DNA of 22,058 nucleotides from JANXQE01 sp035651635 (GCA_035651635.1 DASRFK010000158.1:1-22058); one strand, 5' to 3'; positions 7,099-15,069 are shown, counted from the stretch's first letter. Made by a program: numbers and translations. Notes: generated by a model not told the origin, from the sequence alone.

Positions 7099-9671
7099 TT
7101 CACCTCGATGGCGCGCTCCGGGCAGGCTTGCCGACACGAATCACATCGCGTGCACAACTCCAGGTCGATCTCGTGCTTGCGATAGGGCATCATGGGAATG
7201 GCGTCGACCGGGCAGCGCTGGGCACAAATGGTGCAACCGGTGCAGTTGTCCAGAACCCGATACTTGATCAGAGCGGCGCATTTACCGGCCGGACATCGGC
7301 CTTCCAGGTGCGCTTCGTATTCTTCGCGAAAGTATTTCAGCGTTGATAACACCGGGTTTGGCGCTGTTTTTCCCAAACCACAAAGACTGCCTGCGCCGAC
7401 TTGGCGAGCCAGTTGTTCCAGGTGAACGAGATCCTGGCGCTGACCTTTGCCGGCGCAGAGACGGTCCAGGATGTCGAGCATTCGCCGCGTGCCGACGCGG
7501 CAGAAGGTGCATTTGCCGCAGGATTGGTCTTGCGTGAACTGAAGGAAATACCGCGCGATATCCACCATGCAAGCGGTGTCGTCGAGAACAACCAGGCCAC
7601 CGGACCCCATGATCGCGCCGACTTCGCGCAACGATTCATAATCGACCGGCGTGTCCGCCAACCGGGCGGGGACGCAGCCGCCGGATGGGCCCCCGATCTG
7701 CACCGCCTTAAAGCGGCGGCCGGGCTGAACACCACCGCCGATTTCGTCGACGATTTCACGGATGGTTGTTCCCATCGGAATCTCAATGAGGCCCCCGCGC
7801 TGGATATTGCCAGCCAAGGCAAAAACCTTGGTACCCTTACTTTTCGGCGTACCGTGGGCGGCGAAGGCTTGGGGACCGTGTCGCAAAATCCATGGCAGGA
7901 GGGCCAAGGTCTCGACATTGTTGATCACCGTGGGCTTGCCCCATAAGCCCTGCTGGGCCGGGAATGGGGGACGCAGTCGAGGCATGCCCCGTTGGCCTTC
8001 CACCGACGCGATGAGTGCTGTTTCCTCGCCGCAAACGAACGCGCCCGCTCCTTCTTTGATGGCCAGTTGTAAGGGGTAGTGGGCCCCCAGCAGACGTTCA
8101 CCGAGCCAACCGCGTTTTGCGCAGAGTTTGAGTGCTGCGCGAATGCGTTTGACTGCCAGGGGATATTCGTGACGGATGTAGAAAATGCCTTCATGCGCGC
8201 CAACAGCGACCGCGGCAATGGCCAAACCTTCGATGATCCGGTATGGGAAAGATTCCAGCAGCATGCGATCCATGAATGCGCCGGGATCGCCTTCGTCACC
8301 ATTGCAGATGACGTACTTGGTGTCCCCAGGTTGTTCCCGGGCCAGTTTCCACTTGGCACCCGTTGAAAAACCGGCGCCACCACGCCCACGCAGACCTGAT
8401 TGTTCAACTAAGTCGATCAGCTCTTCGGGAGACGGCTCCCCCCGAAGGTTTTCCACTTCAGGCGGCTGAACCGAACCCGCTCTGCGGGATTCCCCCTCTC
8501 CTCCGCGGGAGGAGAGGGCCGGGGAGAGGAGGCCCCCTGCGATCTCGTTTACTGGCCTTGCATGTGGTAATGGCGTTCTGAGGTTGGTTGCTTTCGTTGC
8601 CGAAGCCGGCTCCGGAGCCGCCGACGAACTGCCCGGCGAGACGCCGGCGCGCCCAGGCAGTGGAACCCCCAAGCATCGGGCTAAGGCTGAGAAACCTCCC
8701 TGGGCGATATATTCATCCAAATCCAACGGATCCATTTCACCGAAACCCTCGGTGGCAATATGAACCTGCCGATCCAGAAACGCTTCCACCGCCGGCGCAT
8801 TCGGCTTTAGCTCAGCCTGGGCGATGGAGTCGGCCGCCTGGTCCAGGAGCAGGGAGTCTAGCGCGCGAGTCCAGGCATGCGAGAGTTTATGCACCAAACC
8901 CCGCGGCCGGAAATGTCGCAGCAGAAGATCCTGCGCCTGAGCCTCGCCCAGACCTGCATAGACAGCATTTATTTCTCCGGGTCTGACCACCTCGACCATC
9001 GGCGTGCGATGACACATGCCGACGCAGCCCACGCGCTTGATGGCAACCTTGGCCCCGGTCTGAGCCGCGCTTTTCTGCAGTGCGTGAAACAGCCGGTCGC
9101 TGCCCTTGGCCATGCAGCAGGAACCGAGTCCGATGTGAATTCTGGCCGAACCGTCCGACCGAGGCAAAAGTTCTTCGGTCGAACTGGTGAATTTGGCAGA
9201 CTTTTCGGCCTCCAAAAACTCGGAGATGATTTGTGGTGCGCGTCCGGTAGTCAGATGGCCGGAGGTCGATTCGCCAATCCGAACCACGGGTGCCAGCGTG
9301 CAGCAACCCAGGCAGGCGACTGGCTCGATGGTGAACAATCCTTGCGCGTCGGTGTCTTTGCCGGGCTCGATATGAAGGTGACGTCGGAGGGCATCTTCTA
9401 CTCGTTCGGCGCCGGTTACGTGACAGGCTGTGCCGTGACAAACGCGCACCATATGACGGCCCACCGGTTTATGCCGGAACATATCATAGAAAGACGCAAC
9501 TCCGGTGATCGCCGCCGGCGAAATCTCCGTCACCTGGCAAACCCGACGCAAAGCTTCCTCGGGCAAGTACCCGTAATGATCCTGCATCGCTTGCAGGATG
9601 GGAATGACCGCATCCGGAGCGCGACCGACGCGAGCGGCGGTCTCGTCGATGAATGACAAATCGAGGCTCAT
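7095..9671 (-). CDS. Fused NuoE-NuoF NAD(P)H diaphorase (HoxEF/HndA-HndC-like)
   Basis: The 858-residue protein starts at ATG 9671. Residues 1-160 are a complete NuoE thioredoxin-like [2Fe-2S] subunit (C78, C83, C120, C124). Residues 175-255 are a second thioredoxin-fold ferredoxin (GSCCMAKGS at 183-191, C216 and C220), as in HndC-type NuoF. After a low-complexity linker (about 340-410) comes the FMN/NADH domain (GLRGRGGAGFSTGAKW at 427-442; CNGDEGDPGAF; INNVETL), the N3-type [4Fe-4S] site (C718, C721, C724, C764) and two C-terminal [4Fe-4S] motifs (C810/813/816/820; C840/843/846/850). All usual ligands are present. It would oxidise or reduce NAD(P)H in the cytoplasm and pass electrons to the hybrid subunit. 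The frame reaches upstream to 9800, but that part is CCGAA-array sequence. The stop overlaps the next start (ATGA). Confidence 0.88.
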   Translation of the reverse strand: MSLDLSFIDETAARVGRAPDAVIPILQAMQDHYGYLPEEALRRVCQVTEISPAAITGVASFYDMFRHKPVGRHMVRVCHGTACHVTGAERVEDALRRHLHIEPGKDTDAQGLFTIEPVACLGCCTLAPVVRIGESTSGHLTTGRAPQIISEFLEAEKSAKFTSSTEELLPRSDGSARIHIGLGSCCMAKGSDRLFHALQKSAAQTGAKVAIKRVGCVGMCHRTPMVEVVRPGEINAVYAGLGEAQAQDLLLRHFRPRGLVHKLSHAWTRALDSLLLDQAADSIAQAELKPNAPAVEAFLDRQVHIATEGFGEMDPLDLDEYIAQGGFSALARCLGVPLPGRAGVSPGSSSAAPEPASATKATNLRTPLPHARPVNEIAGGLLSPALSSRGGEGESRRAGSVQPPEVENLRGEPSPEELIDLVEQSGLRGRGGAGFSTGAKWKLAREQPGDTKYVICNGDEGDPGAFMDRMLLESFPYRIIEGLAIAAVAVGAHEGIFYIRHEYPLAVKRIRAALKLCAKRGWLGERLLGAHYPLQLAIKEGAGAFVCGEETALIASVEGQRGMPRLRPPFPAQQGLWGKPTVINNVETLALLPWILRHGPQAFAAHGTPKSKGTKVFALAGNIQRGGLIEIPMGTTIREIVDEIGGGVQPGRRFKAVQIGGPSGGCVPARLADTPVDYESLREVGAIMGSGGLVVLDDTACMVDIARYFLQFTQDQSCGKCTFCRVGTRRMLDILDRLCAGKGQRQDLVHLEQLARQVGAGSLCGLGKTAPNPVLSTLKYFREEYEAHLEGRCPAGKCAALIKYRVLDNCTGCTICAQRCPVDAIPMMPYRKHEIDLELCTRCDSCRQACPERAIEVK
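8486..8535. repeat. Palindromic CCTCTCC repeat inside the NuoEF linker
   Basis: CCCTCTCCTCC (8494-8504) and GGAGGAGAGGG (8508-8518) form a perfect 11-bp inverted repeat around a three-base loop, followed by GCCGGGGAGAGGAGG. It is read in frame as LLSPALSSRGGEGE in the linker of the diaphorase fusion. A degraded relative lies at 11746-11785. Confidence 0.8.
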
Positions 9672-9675
9672 GAAG

Positions 9676-9765
9676 TGAAACCCGAAACCCGAAGGTCGAA
9701 GCCCGAAAGAAATCCGAAATCCGAAATCCGAAATCCGAAAGAAGCCCTGAACCCGAGATCCGCAA
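9676..9765 (+). repeat. CCGAA array upstream of the diaphorase start
   Basis: The array contains four exact tandem copies of ATCCGAA at 9712-9739, preceded by CCCGAA variants. It sits a few bases before the diaphorase ATG and would lie in its 5' leader. A short oppositely oriented piece (9829-9845) closes the other side of the intergenic region. Confidence 0.85.
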
Positions 9766-9828
9766 TCACGAGATAACAATTCCGTAACCCAGGCCGCCAA
9801 GCGGAGCCGACATTACCAGGTGCTGCTA

Positions 9829-9845
9829 TTCGGGTTTCGGATTTC
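9829..9845 (-). repeat. Short CCGAA repeat copy, minus orientation
   Basis: On the minus strand it reads GAAATCCGAAACCCGAA, identical over 17 bases to 6465-6481. It touches the stop codon of the PQQ-like gene (TAA at 9849-9847). Confidence 0.8.
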
Positions 9846-9846
9846 A

Positions 9847-11643
9847 TTACTTCGGCGCTTTAACCAAACCCCACAAGTTCGTCATTCCCTTCACCACAAG
9901 GATGCCAGGCGCAAACGCGGGACTGGCGTGGAACACGTCGGGCATTTCGGTTCGAAAGAGCTCTTTAAATTTCCGCCCGGCTTCAGCGACGACCGCCGTG
10001 CCTTTCTGGCCAAAGAGGTACAAACGTCCGGCGGCAATGCTGGGAGAGGAATGACATTCAATTTCAAAATCATGTTCCCAGAGTTTTTTACCGTCTTTGG
10101 CATCGAAACAGGTCAGGAGCCCGGGAGTGGTGAGCGTGAACACCAACTCCCCGTTGCTAACCGGGCTTGTTACGTCAGGAACATTCTCTTCAGTGCTCCA
10201 GGCGACGTGAGTTTTGGTGACGTCACCGTGGCCATCCGGACGAATCGCGTAGAGTTTCTCAGAGGGGCTGGGGACGAAAACCAATCCATTGGCGAACGCG
10301 GGTGAAGGAGTGATTTCGCCATTGAGGCCTTCCACGCGCCAGAGTTCGGCACCATCAGCCAGGTTATAACCAATCGCCCAGGGGATGGCTAAAGCCACCA
10401 CCTGCGCTTGCCCGGCGGCATCAAAAGTTATGGGCGTGGCCCAGGAGGCCCCCACTTTGCGGGGAGCTTGCCATACCGCGTTCCCGGTGCGGCCATCGAG
10501 TGCGTAGAGCTTTGATTTTCCGTCTTCGGCTTCTCCTTGGTCCAGCAGGAGGATCAACCGATCACCCCAGGTCAGCAGTGAGGTCGCATCGCCGTAGGGA
10601 TTTTTCAAAGGACCGAAGCTTTTGGCCCAGACCAGTTTTCCTTCGAGCGTAAATGCGGCAACGTCGCCGGTGGCAAAAATCACGTAAACGCGCCGTCCAT
10701 CCGTAGCCATGGTGGAAGCGGCGTACCCGGTGGTGTCCGGAATTTCCGGCGGCTTGGCCGGGCTGCCCGGCACGTTCTTGACCTCCTGCCGCCAGACCAG
10801 TTGACCGTTGGCGCAATCGTAGCAAAAAACCTCGCGCCTGGCGGAATCGCCCCCTGAAAAAAAGAAATGATTGCTCCAGATAATCGGCGAGTTGAACCCC
10901 GGCGCGGGGACCGCTATTTTCCAGGCGAGTCCCGCGCCGCTCTTCGTATCCCAGTGCACAGGCAGGTTCGTAGCGTCGGAAAGGCCGTTGCCGCCAGGTC
11001 CGCGAAAACGAGGCCAGTTACCTTTGAGTTCCTCATCCGAGGCAGCATCGGGGACCGCAGCCGCTCCCAAATGAGAGGCCTCGAGCGGCTGGCCTGCGGC
11101 AGCTTGTTCAGGCACGGCAGTTCCGCGCCCAAAGCCGGCCATCAGCAGAACGCAGGCAACACTGGCGCCAATTGCGCTCACGGACCATCGGGCGGCTTTG
11201 GCCCCGGCCAGTGGGTCGGGCGAAACCGTGCGCGCTTGGGGCATGGGCGGCTGCTTTCGATAAGCAGCGCAGCGCGTGGCAGCGATAATGAATACGGCCA
11301 CGCCGCCCAGCAACAGGTAAACACCAGAGGCCGAACGAGAGAGCTGTCGAAAATATTGACCGCGCAATTGCAAATCCAGTTGTCGGATTTGCTGCTTGGT
11401 TTGTTCATCGGCCGGATTGAGCCGCAGTTTTTCTTTGAGCACTCTCAGCTCGGGCGACTTGAGCGGGTCAATGGCAGTAGTAGTGAGGTGGCCAAACAGC
11501 ATCACCACTGAGACGACGAGCGTAAAGACGCCGGCGATCCCCCTCACTTTACGCCAGGCAGCCGCGGCCGAGCCTATCGGCGGGGCCTTGTGACTGGCGA
11601 ATGAGACTCCGGGTAAAATCGTTTTGAGAGGTCGGTTTTGCAT
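9847..11643 (-). CDS. Membrane-anchored PQQ-like beta-propeller protein
   Basis: The 598-residue protein has three membrane segments (about 36-51, 107-123 and 154-171) with a charged, helical stretch between the first two (DPLKSPELRVLKEKLRLNP). A linker follows, then a propeller from about residue 205 to the end, opening with NWPRFRGPGGNGLS and repeating blade motifs such as VFCYDCANGQLVWRQ, KLYALDGRTGNAVWQ and LTCFDAKDGKKLWEH. These are the alternating A/W blade signatures of the PQQ-like domain. Many such proteins do not bind PQQ, and I see no dehydrogenase active-site signature. With three membrane segments and a cytoplasmic N-terminus, the propeller would face outside. It follows the NosR/NapH-like gene in the same direction, so it may scaffold that membrane redox complex. 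Confidence 0.8.
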   Translation of the reverse strand: MQNRPLKTILPGVSFASHKAPPIGSAAAAWRKVRGIAGVFTLVVSVVMLFGHLTTTAIDPLKSPELRVLKEKLRLNPADEQTKQQIRQLDLQLRGQYFRQLSRSASGVYLLLGGVAVFIIAATRCAAYRKQPPMPQARTVSPDPLAGAKAARWSVSAIGASVACVLLMAGFGRGTAVPEQAAAGQPLEASHLGAAAVPDAASDEELKGNWPRFRGPGGNGLSDATNLPVHWDTKSGAGLAWKIAVPAPGFNSPIIWSNHFFFSGGDSARREVFCYDCANGQLVWRQEVKNVPGSPAKPPEIPDTTGYAASTMATDGRRVYVIFATGDVAAFTLEGKLVWAKSFGPLKNPYGDATSLLTWGDRLILLLDQGEAEDGKSKLYALDGRTGNAVWQAPRKVGASWATPITFDAAGQAQVVALAIPWAIGYNLADGAELWRVEGLNGEITPSPAFANGLVFVPSPSEKLYAIRPDGHGDVTKTHVAWSTEENVPDVTSPVSNGELVFTLTTPGLLTCFDAKDGKKLWEHDFEIECHSSPSIAAGRLYLFGQKGTAVVAEAGRKFKELFRTEMPDVFHASPAFAPGILVVKGMTNLWGLVKAPK

Positions 11644-11745
11644 TCGCCAGATTAGCCCGAGGTCTTAAGGCCAGCTAGTGGACACGTTAAAAAACTAAAA
11701 AAAACAGACCGGGAGCCGGCCGAGCCACTCGAGCATGCTTGTCTA

Positions 11746-11785
11746 CCCGCTCTCCCTTTGGGACGTGGCCGGTGTGAGGAGAACT
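11746..11785. repeat. Degenerate copy of the CCTCTCC palindromic repeat
   Basis: The intergenic sequence CTACCCGCTCTCCCTTTGGG followed by ACGTGGCCGGTGTGAGGAGA resembles the repeat at 8486-8535, with more mismatches. It lies between the NosR/NapH-like and PQQ-like genes. The remaining intergenic bases contain an A-rich run (11689-11704) and no clear terminator. Confidence 0.45.
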
Positions 11786-11800
11786 TTCGCTCGATGCGCA

Positions 11801-13222
11801 TTACTTCGCGACCTCCAGCTGTGCCAATACTTCTTTCGTTCCCTGAGCCTGCGTGGCCGCAATGGCAGAAATAGTGACACCACGACGCATCAGTTCATTC
11901 GGGCAAAACGCAAAACACCGTGCGCAGGCAAAACATGCTCCTGACGCCGGTTCAAAATCGGTTCGCTGCCGGTGCAAACTAAGCGCAATCAGCTTGAGGC
12001 CGATTACCAGGCCAATCCACCCTCCAAATATCCAGCTCCCGACTTTGAATTTGCGCTGAATAACTCGGGCCTGGTTCAACAGCTCATCAGGATGCTGGCG
12101 CGCGCGTTCGAGGGCCAGGTCGTCGGGTGAGAGCACGCCAATTTTTGCGGGCGAATCTTTCTCCTGCAGATAACGTTCGGCGAGTGCGACCGTTGGATGA
12201 ACGCGGGCCATGGCCGAGCTGACGACTGGGGCGCTAAAAACTCCCGCAGTGACCAGAAAAGGCAGCAGTAATAATAGCAAGCCGAGCCGACGCCGATCGG
12301 TTCGCAATATGCGAGGCTCAGTTTCGACCGCCTGTGGTTGATATAGCGCGCCGAACGGGCAGGAACTTTCACACAACCGGCATTGGGTGCAATGAGTCGG
12401 CGTCACCCGCACGCGCCACCGCGAAAAGGTCGCGGCCAGCTTGAGTAACGCGCCGTAGGGGCACAAAAACCGGCAATACGGCCGTCCGACGAAAACGCCG
12501 AGCAGCAGCAAGGCGACTCCCGAAAGGACCATGAGTGCCCGTCCGCTCATCCGGAACACCGGCACGAAGGGGTCGTATTGACAGATGATGAAGGCGCTGC
12601 CGGTGGCCGCGAAGAGCACTCCAGCTCCCAGATAAATAAAGGGCAGAACGCTCAACCCTTGCTCCAGCCAGTCCGGCACCTTGATCGGCTTGAGCAGAAC
12701 CAGGTCCTGCAGCGCGCCATGCGGGCACACCGCCGCGCAAAAACTGCGCCCGGCAAAGAGCGCAACCGCGAGCGGCAACACAAAAAAGCCAAGCACGCTC
12801 GCCGGTAAGGCGTAATTCGGATCGCCCAGGGCCAGTGCCACGTTTTGCAAAGAGCCGATGGCGCAGATGCAACCCTTCCGCCAAAACCCGAAATAAACCA
12901 CAGAGAACAGCGAGAGTGCGATCATTGCCTTGCGTGAACGTTTTCGATAAGCCAGCCAGGTGGCCAACCCGAGGGATCCCGCCAGCACGGCAACGTCGAC
13001 GTATTGCCGCAGAAATCCCCGCGCTGCGGGTTCTGTGGCAGTCGGAAGCTTATGCCCGCTTTCGAATTCGGGTGGAGGAAAACGCTGCTGCGCGCCGGCA
13101 CTGAACAGGGCCAGCATCAGGACCAACAACCAACCAGCGCATTGGCGATGGACGATCGACGATGGACGCACCGTCGATGGAACGGCGCGTAAATCGTAAA
13201 TCGTAAATCGTAAATGAGTCAT
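11801..13222 (-). CDS. NosR/NapH-like membrane iron-sulfur protein
   Basis: The 473-residue protein begins with a signal-like hydrophobic segment (about 29-43). Membrane helices follow, carrying GCICAIGSLQNV (C118, C120) and two CX3CP motifs, CAAVCPHGALQ (C162, C166) and CRFLCPYGALL (C250, C254), the hallmark of NapH/NosR/PceC proteins. A [4Fe-4S] motif follows at C278/C281/C284/C288 and a second at C430/C433/C436/C440. After the first there is a further helix (about 313-335) and an extracytoplasmic-looking segment to about 395. Such proteins are thought to connect the quinone pool or cytoplasmic donors to exported redox partners. ATG at 13222 follows the NapG-like stop by four bases. The first 27 residues come from a tandem DNA repeat, so the exact start is uncertain. 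Confidence 0.82.
   Translation of the reverse strand: MTHLRFTIYDLRAVPSTVRPSSIVHRQCAGWLLVLMLALFSAGAQQRFPPPEFESGHKLPTATEPAARGFLRQYVDVAVLAGSLGLATWLAYRKRSRKAMIALSLFSVVYFGFWRKGCICAIGSLQNVALALGDPNYALPASVLGFFVLPLAVALFAGRSFCAAVCPHGALQDLVLLKPIKVPDWLEQGLSVLPFIYLGAGVLFAATGSAFIICQYDPFVPVFRMSGRALMVLSGVALLLLGVFVGRPYCRFLCPYGALLKLAATFSRWRVRVTPTHCTQCRLCESSCPFGALYQPQAVETEPRILRTDRRRLGLLLLLLPFLVTAGVFSAPVVSSAMARVHPTVALAERYLQEKDSPAKIGVLSPDDLALERARQHPDELLNQARVIQRKFKVGSWIFGGWIGLVIGLKLIALSLHRQRTDFEPASGACFACARCFAFCPNELMRRGVTISAIAATQAQGTKEVLAQLEVAK
13188..13215. repeat. Four tandem CGTAAAT units at the NosR/NapH-like start
   Basis: CGTAAAT occurs four times without interruption at 13188-13215, next to a degenerate GATGGACGATCGACGATGGA stretch. 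On the minus strand it is translated as RFTIYDLR directly after the initiator. The unit size of seven does not keep frame, so changes in copy number would shift the N-terminal reading frame. Confidence 0.85.
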
Positions 13223-13226
13223 GCCT

Positions 13227-13802
13227 TCAATGGCTAATCGTCTTGAGCAAATAGGGTCGGCTCGCCGGCACGCGCAGGAATGCATCTCCAGCGCACACCT
13301 TGGAAATGGCGCACTCGTTGCAGTTCACACAGCGATCGTGCCGCACCTGGAGGAATAGCGAGCCATTACCGAACCGGTTGCAGCCTTCGACGCACTTGGC
13401 GCATCCGATGCAGAGCTGCTCGTCGATGGTGTATTCGTAATAGGGATCCTCGACATACGTCCGTTTGATGGCAGCCGTCGGACAGAGGCAGTTCTCCGCT
13501 CCGGTATTGAGATCGTTCGGCTCAGGTTCGAAATAGCCAGTGCATAGTTGGCAATACCCGCAAATGGCGTAACCGTGCACACATTTGACGGCAGACTGTT
13601 CCAGGACACAGTGGGTCGCGCAATTCCCGCAGCGAACGCACTTCTGAGGATCAATTTGCCACACCGTTCCCTGGGCGGAACTGCGGCCGGCCACCAGGCC
13701 GATCAGGCCGCCAAGCCCGGTTAGGGCGGCCACTCGCGTCCCATCGCGCAAGAATTGCCGGCGTGTGACAGGGCTTTTCGTCGGGTCAGAGTCGTCCTTC
13801 AT
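13227..13802 (-). CDS. Tat-exported polyferredoxin (NapG/MauM-like)
   Basis: The 191-residue protein has a twin-arginine signal (PVTRRQFLRDG at 11-21, then a hydrophobic stretch to about 44). It carries about eighteen cysteines, enough for four [4Fe-4S] clusters: C55/C58/C61/C65 with C74, C81/C84/C87 with C105/C107, C131/C134/C137/C141, and C158/C161/C164/C170. This is the layout of NapG-type periplasmic ferredoxins, which pair with NapH-type membrane proteins. Here the NapH-like gene starts four bases downstream, which supports a complex. The NHL-protein gene ends three bases upstream, so the set is one tight operon. Its donor and acceptor are unknown. Confidence 0.85.
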   Translation of the reverse strand: MKDDSDPTKSPVTRRQFLRDGTRVAALTGLGGLIGLVAGRSSAQGTVWQIDPQKCVRCGNCATHCVLEQSAVKCVHGYAICGYCQLCTGYFEPEPNDLNTGAENCLCPTAAIKRTYVEDPYYEYTIDEQLCIGCAKCVEGCNRFGNGSLFLQVRHDRCVNCNECAISKVCAGDAFLRVPASRPYLLKTISH

Positions 13803-13805
13803 GGC

Positions 13806-14840
13806 TCAACTCTTGCGCTTCATCACCCGCACGTCACCGGCCACCAGATCGAGGATGTAAATCCGGCCTGAGCTGTCGACTGCTGCGTCCAACCCTCCAA
13901 GTGTGCCGTCGCGCCGATTGCTGTTTTGCCCAGGCCGGCCATTATCGGGAAATTGCTCCGGGCCGGCCACGACCGCTTCCAAAGTGTGATCGGCGGAATA
14001 CACCTTGACCCGCGGCAGACCCTTCTCACAGGTAATGCAACGTCCATCGCCGAGCAGCGCCAATCCAACCGGGTTGCAGCAGCCGCAAAAACTTTCAATC
14101 GCAAGGCCCGGTTTGCCCCAGGAAAGCTCCAGGTCGCCGTTAGCTGTAAACACCTCCACACAGTGGCGGCCGGTATTATTTACTCGCAGCAAACCGTCGG
14201 GGCCGAGTTTGACGTCCAGGTACGGGCTGGGCACGATCAGTCCCGGCACGTTCCGGTCTGGATTTTTTTCGCCAATCCGACCGACCATTTTACCCGAGCG
14301 ATCGTAGCGGTAAATGACGCGTCCAGCCGAATCCGCGGCGAAAAGATCGTTGGCCCCGACCGCCAAGCCGGTTAGCCATGCCTTTTCGGTGGGAGCCTCC
14401 CAGACGGCGATGGATTTGCCTTTGGCATCAAAAACTTCCACGTGAGTGCGCAGGCCGACATAAATTGTTCCGTCGTCGGCCACAGCCACGCACTGCGCCG
14501 GAGCGCTCAGAGGAATCTCTGCGACTTTGCCGGCTTCGCCATCGAGGATATCGACGCCGGCACCGGTTGCCACGTACAGACGATTTTGCGGTGCAATGGC
14601 AATACGCCGCGGTTCAGCACCAAGCCCCGATATTTTCCTGATTTGCTCGTAGACCAAAAGCTTGGGATCGATTCGGCTCAATCGATCCACATCATAGGCG
14701 AAAGGACTGGTGGCCGAGGTGGCCGCGGCGTGAAGCGCGACCCCCGGCGCGGCGGCGGCCGCGCCACTCAGAACGCACAGGCCGGCGGATCGGAAGCTCT
14801 GATTGATGAATTGCCGACGGCTAAGATTTTCGTCGTTCAT
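13806..14840 (-). CDS. Tat-signal NHL-repeat beta-propeller protein with cysteine motif
   Basis: The 344-residue protein starts at ATG 14840, preceded by a good AGGAG about seven bases upstream. A twin-arginine motif (LSRRQFINQSF, residues 7-17) and hydrophobic stretch mark export. The rest is NHL/SMP-30-like blades (for example RRIAIAPQNRLYVATGAGVDI, split as RRIAIAPQ and NRLYVATGAG). An unusual cysteine cluster appears late: FCGCCNP (C252, C254, C255) and CITC (C268, C271), which could bind a metal or an FeS cluster, or form disulfides. The gene overlaps the preceding tiny cysteine-rich gene by 20 bases and is followed three bases later by the polyferredoxin. The role may be structural, as a docking propeller. 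The longer frame from 14900 lacks a Tat context. Confidence 0.8.
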   Translation of the reverse strand: MNDENLSRRQFINQSFRSAGLCVLSGAAAAAPGVALHAAATSATSPFAYDVDRLSRIDPKLLVYEQIRKISGLGAEPRRIAIAPQNRLYVATGAGVDILDGEAGKVAEIPLSAPAQCVAVADDGTIYVGLRTHVEVFDAKGKSIAVWEAPTEKAWLTGLAVGANDLFAADSAGRVIYRYDRSGKMVGRIGEKNPDRNVPGLIVPSPYLDVKLGPDGLLRVNNTGRHCVEVFTANGDLELSWGKPGLAIESFCGCCNPVGLALLGDGRCITCEKGLPRVKVYSADHTLEAVVAGPEQFPDNGRPGQNSNRRDGTLGGLDAAVDSSGRIYILDLVAGDVRVMKRKS

Positions 14841-15069
14841 ATTGTGCTCCTGCTTTGGAAACTTTGGCCGAAAGCGCCTGAGGCAAACCACAACGTGCAA
14901 AGACGGCGCAGCCGTTGCATAAGCCTTGATTCACACAACGCTGCCCGACGAGGCGACGACGCCCCTCAAGCACGACGGCGACCAGGCCTAGCGCAGCAAG
15001 TAATCCGTACCGCCCGGCGGCCCGGAAAAATTCCCGGCGGCTTGAGCTTACAACTGGTGAAAAGCTCAT
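14821..15069 (-). CDS. Tiny Tat-signal protein with four cysteines
   Basis: This 82-residue protein starts with a twin-arginine-like motif (SSSRREFFRAAGRYG, residues 8-22) and a hydrophobic segment (about 22-34). A short basic stretch follows, then a compact cysteine array C45-x5-C51-x2-C54-x5-C60 within CVNQGLCNGCAVFARCGLPQ. The spacing is close to a ferredoxin site and could hold one FeS cluster or a metal. I do not recognise a named family. It overlaps the start of the NHL gene by 20 bases, so it looks like the first gene of the Tat-protein operon. Standard gene finders could miss it. The start has no obvious Shine-Dalgarno sequence. Confidence 0.65.
   Translation of the reverse strand: MSFSPVVSSSRREFFRAAGRYGLLAALGLVAVVLEGRRRLVGQRCVNQGLCNGCAVFARCGLPQALSAKVSKAGAQYERRKS

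Noticed and set aside
7095..9671. A respiratory complex I gene cluster
   Set aside because: No membrane Nuo subunits and no NuoB/C/D/I are present; the second thioredoxin-fold ferredoxin and extra C-terminal FeS motifs fit hydrogenase-type diaphorases better.
9672..9800. Extended N-terminus of the NuoEF fusion
   Set aside because: The added residues are again array-derived, while NuoE homology starts right after the ATG at 9671.
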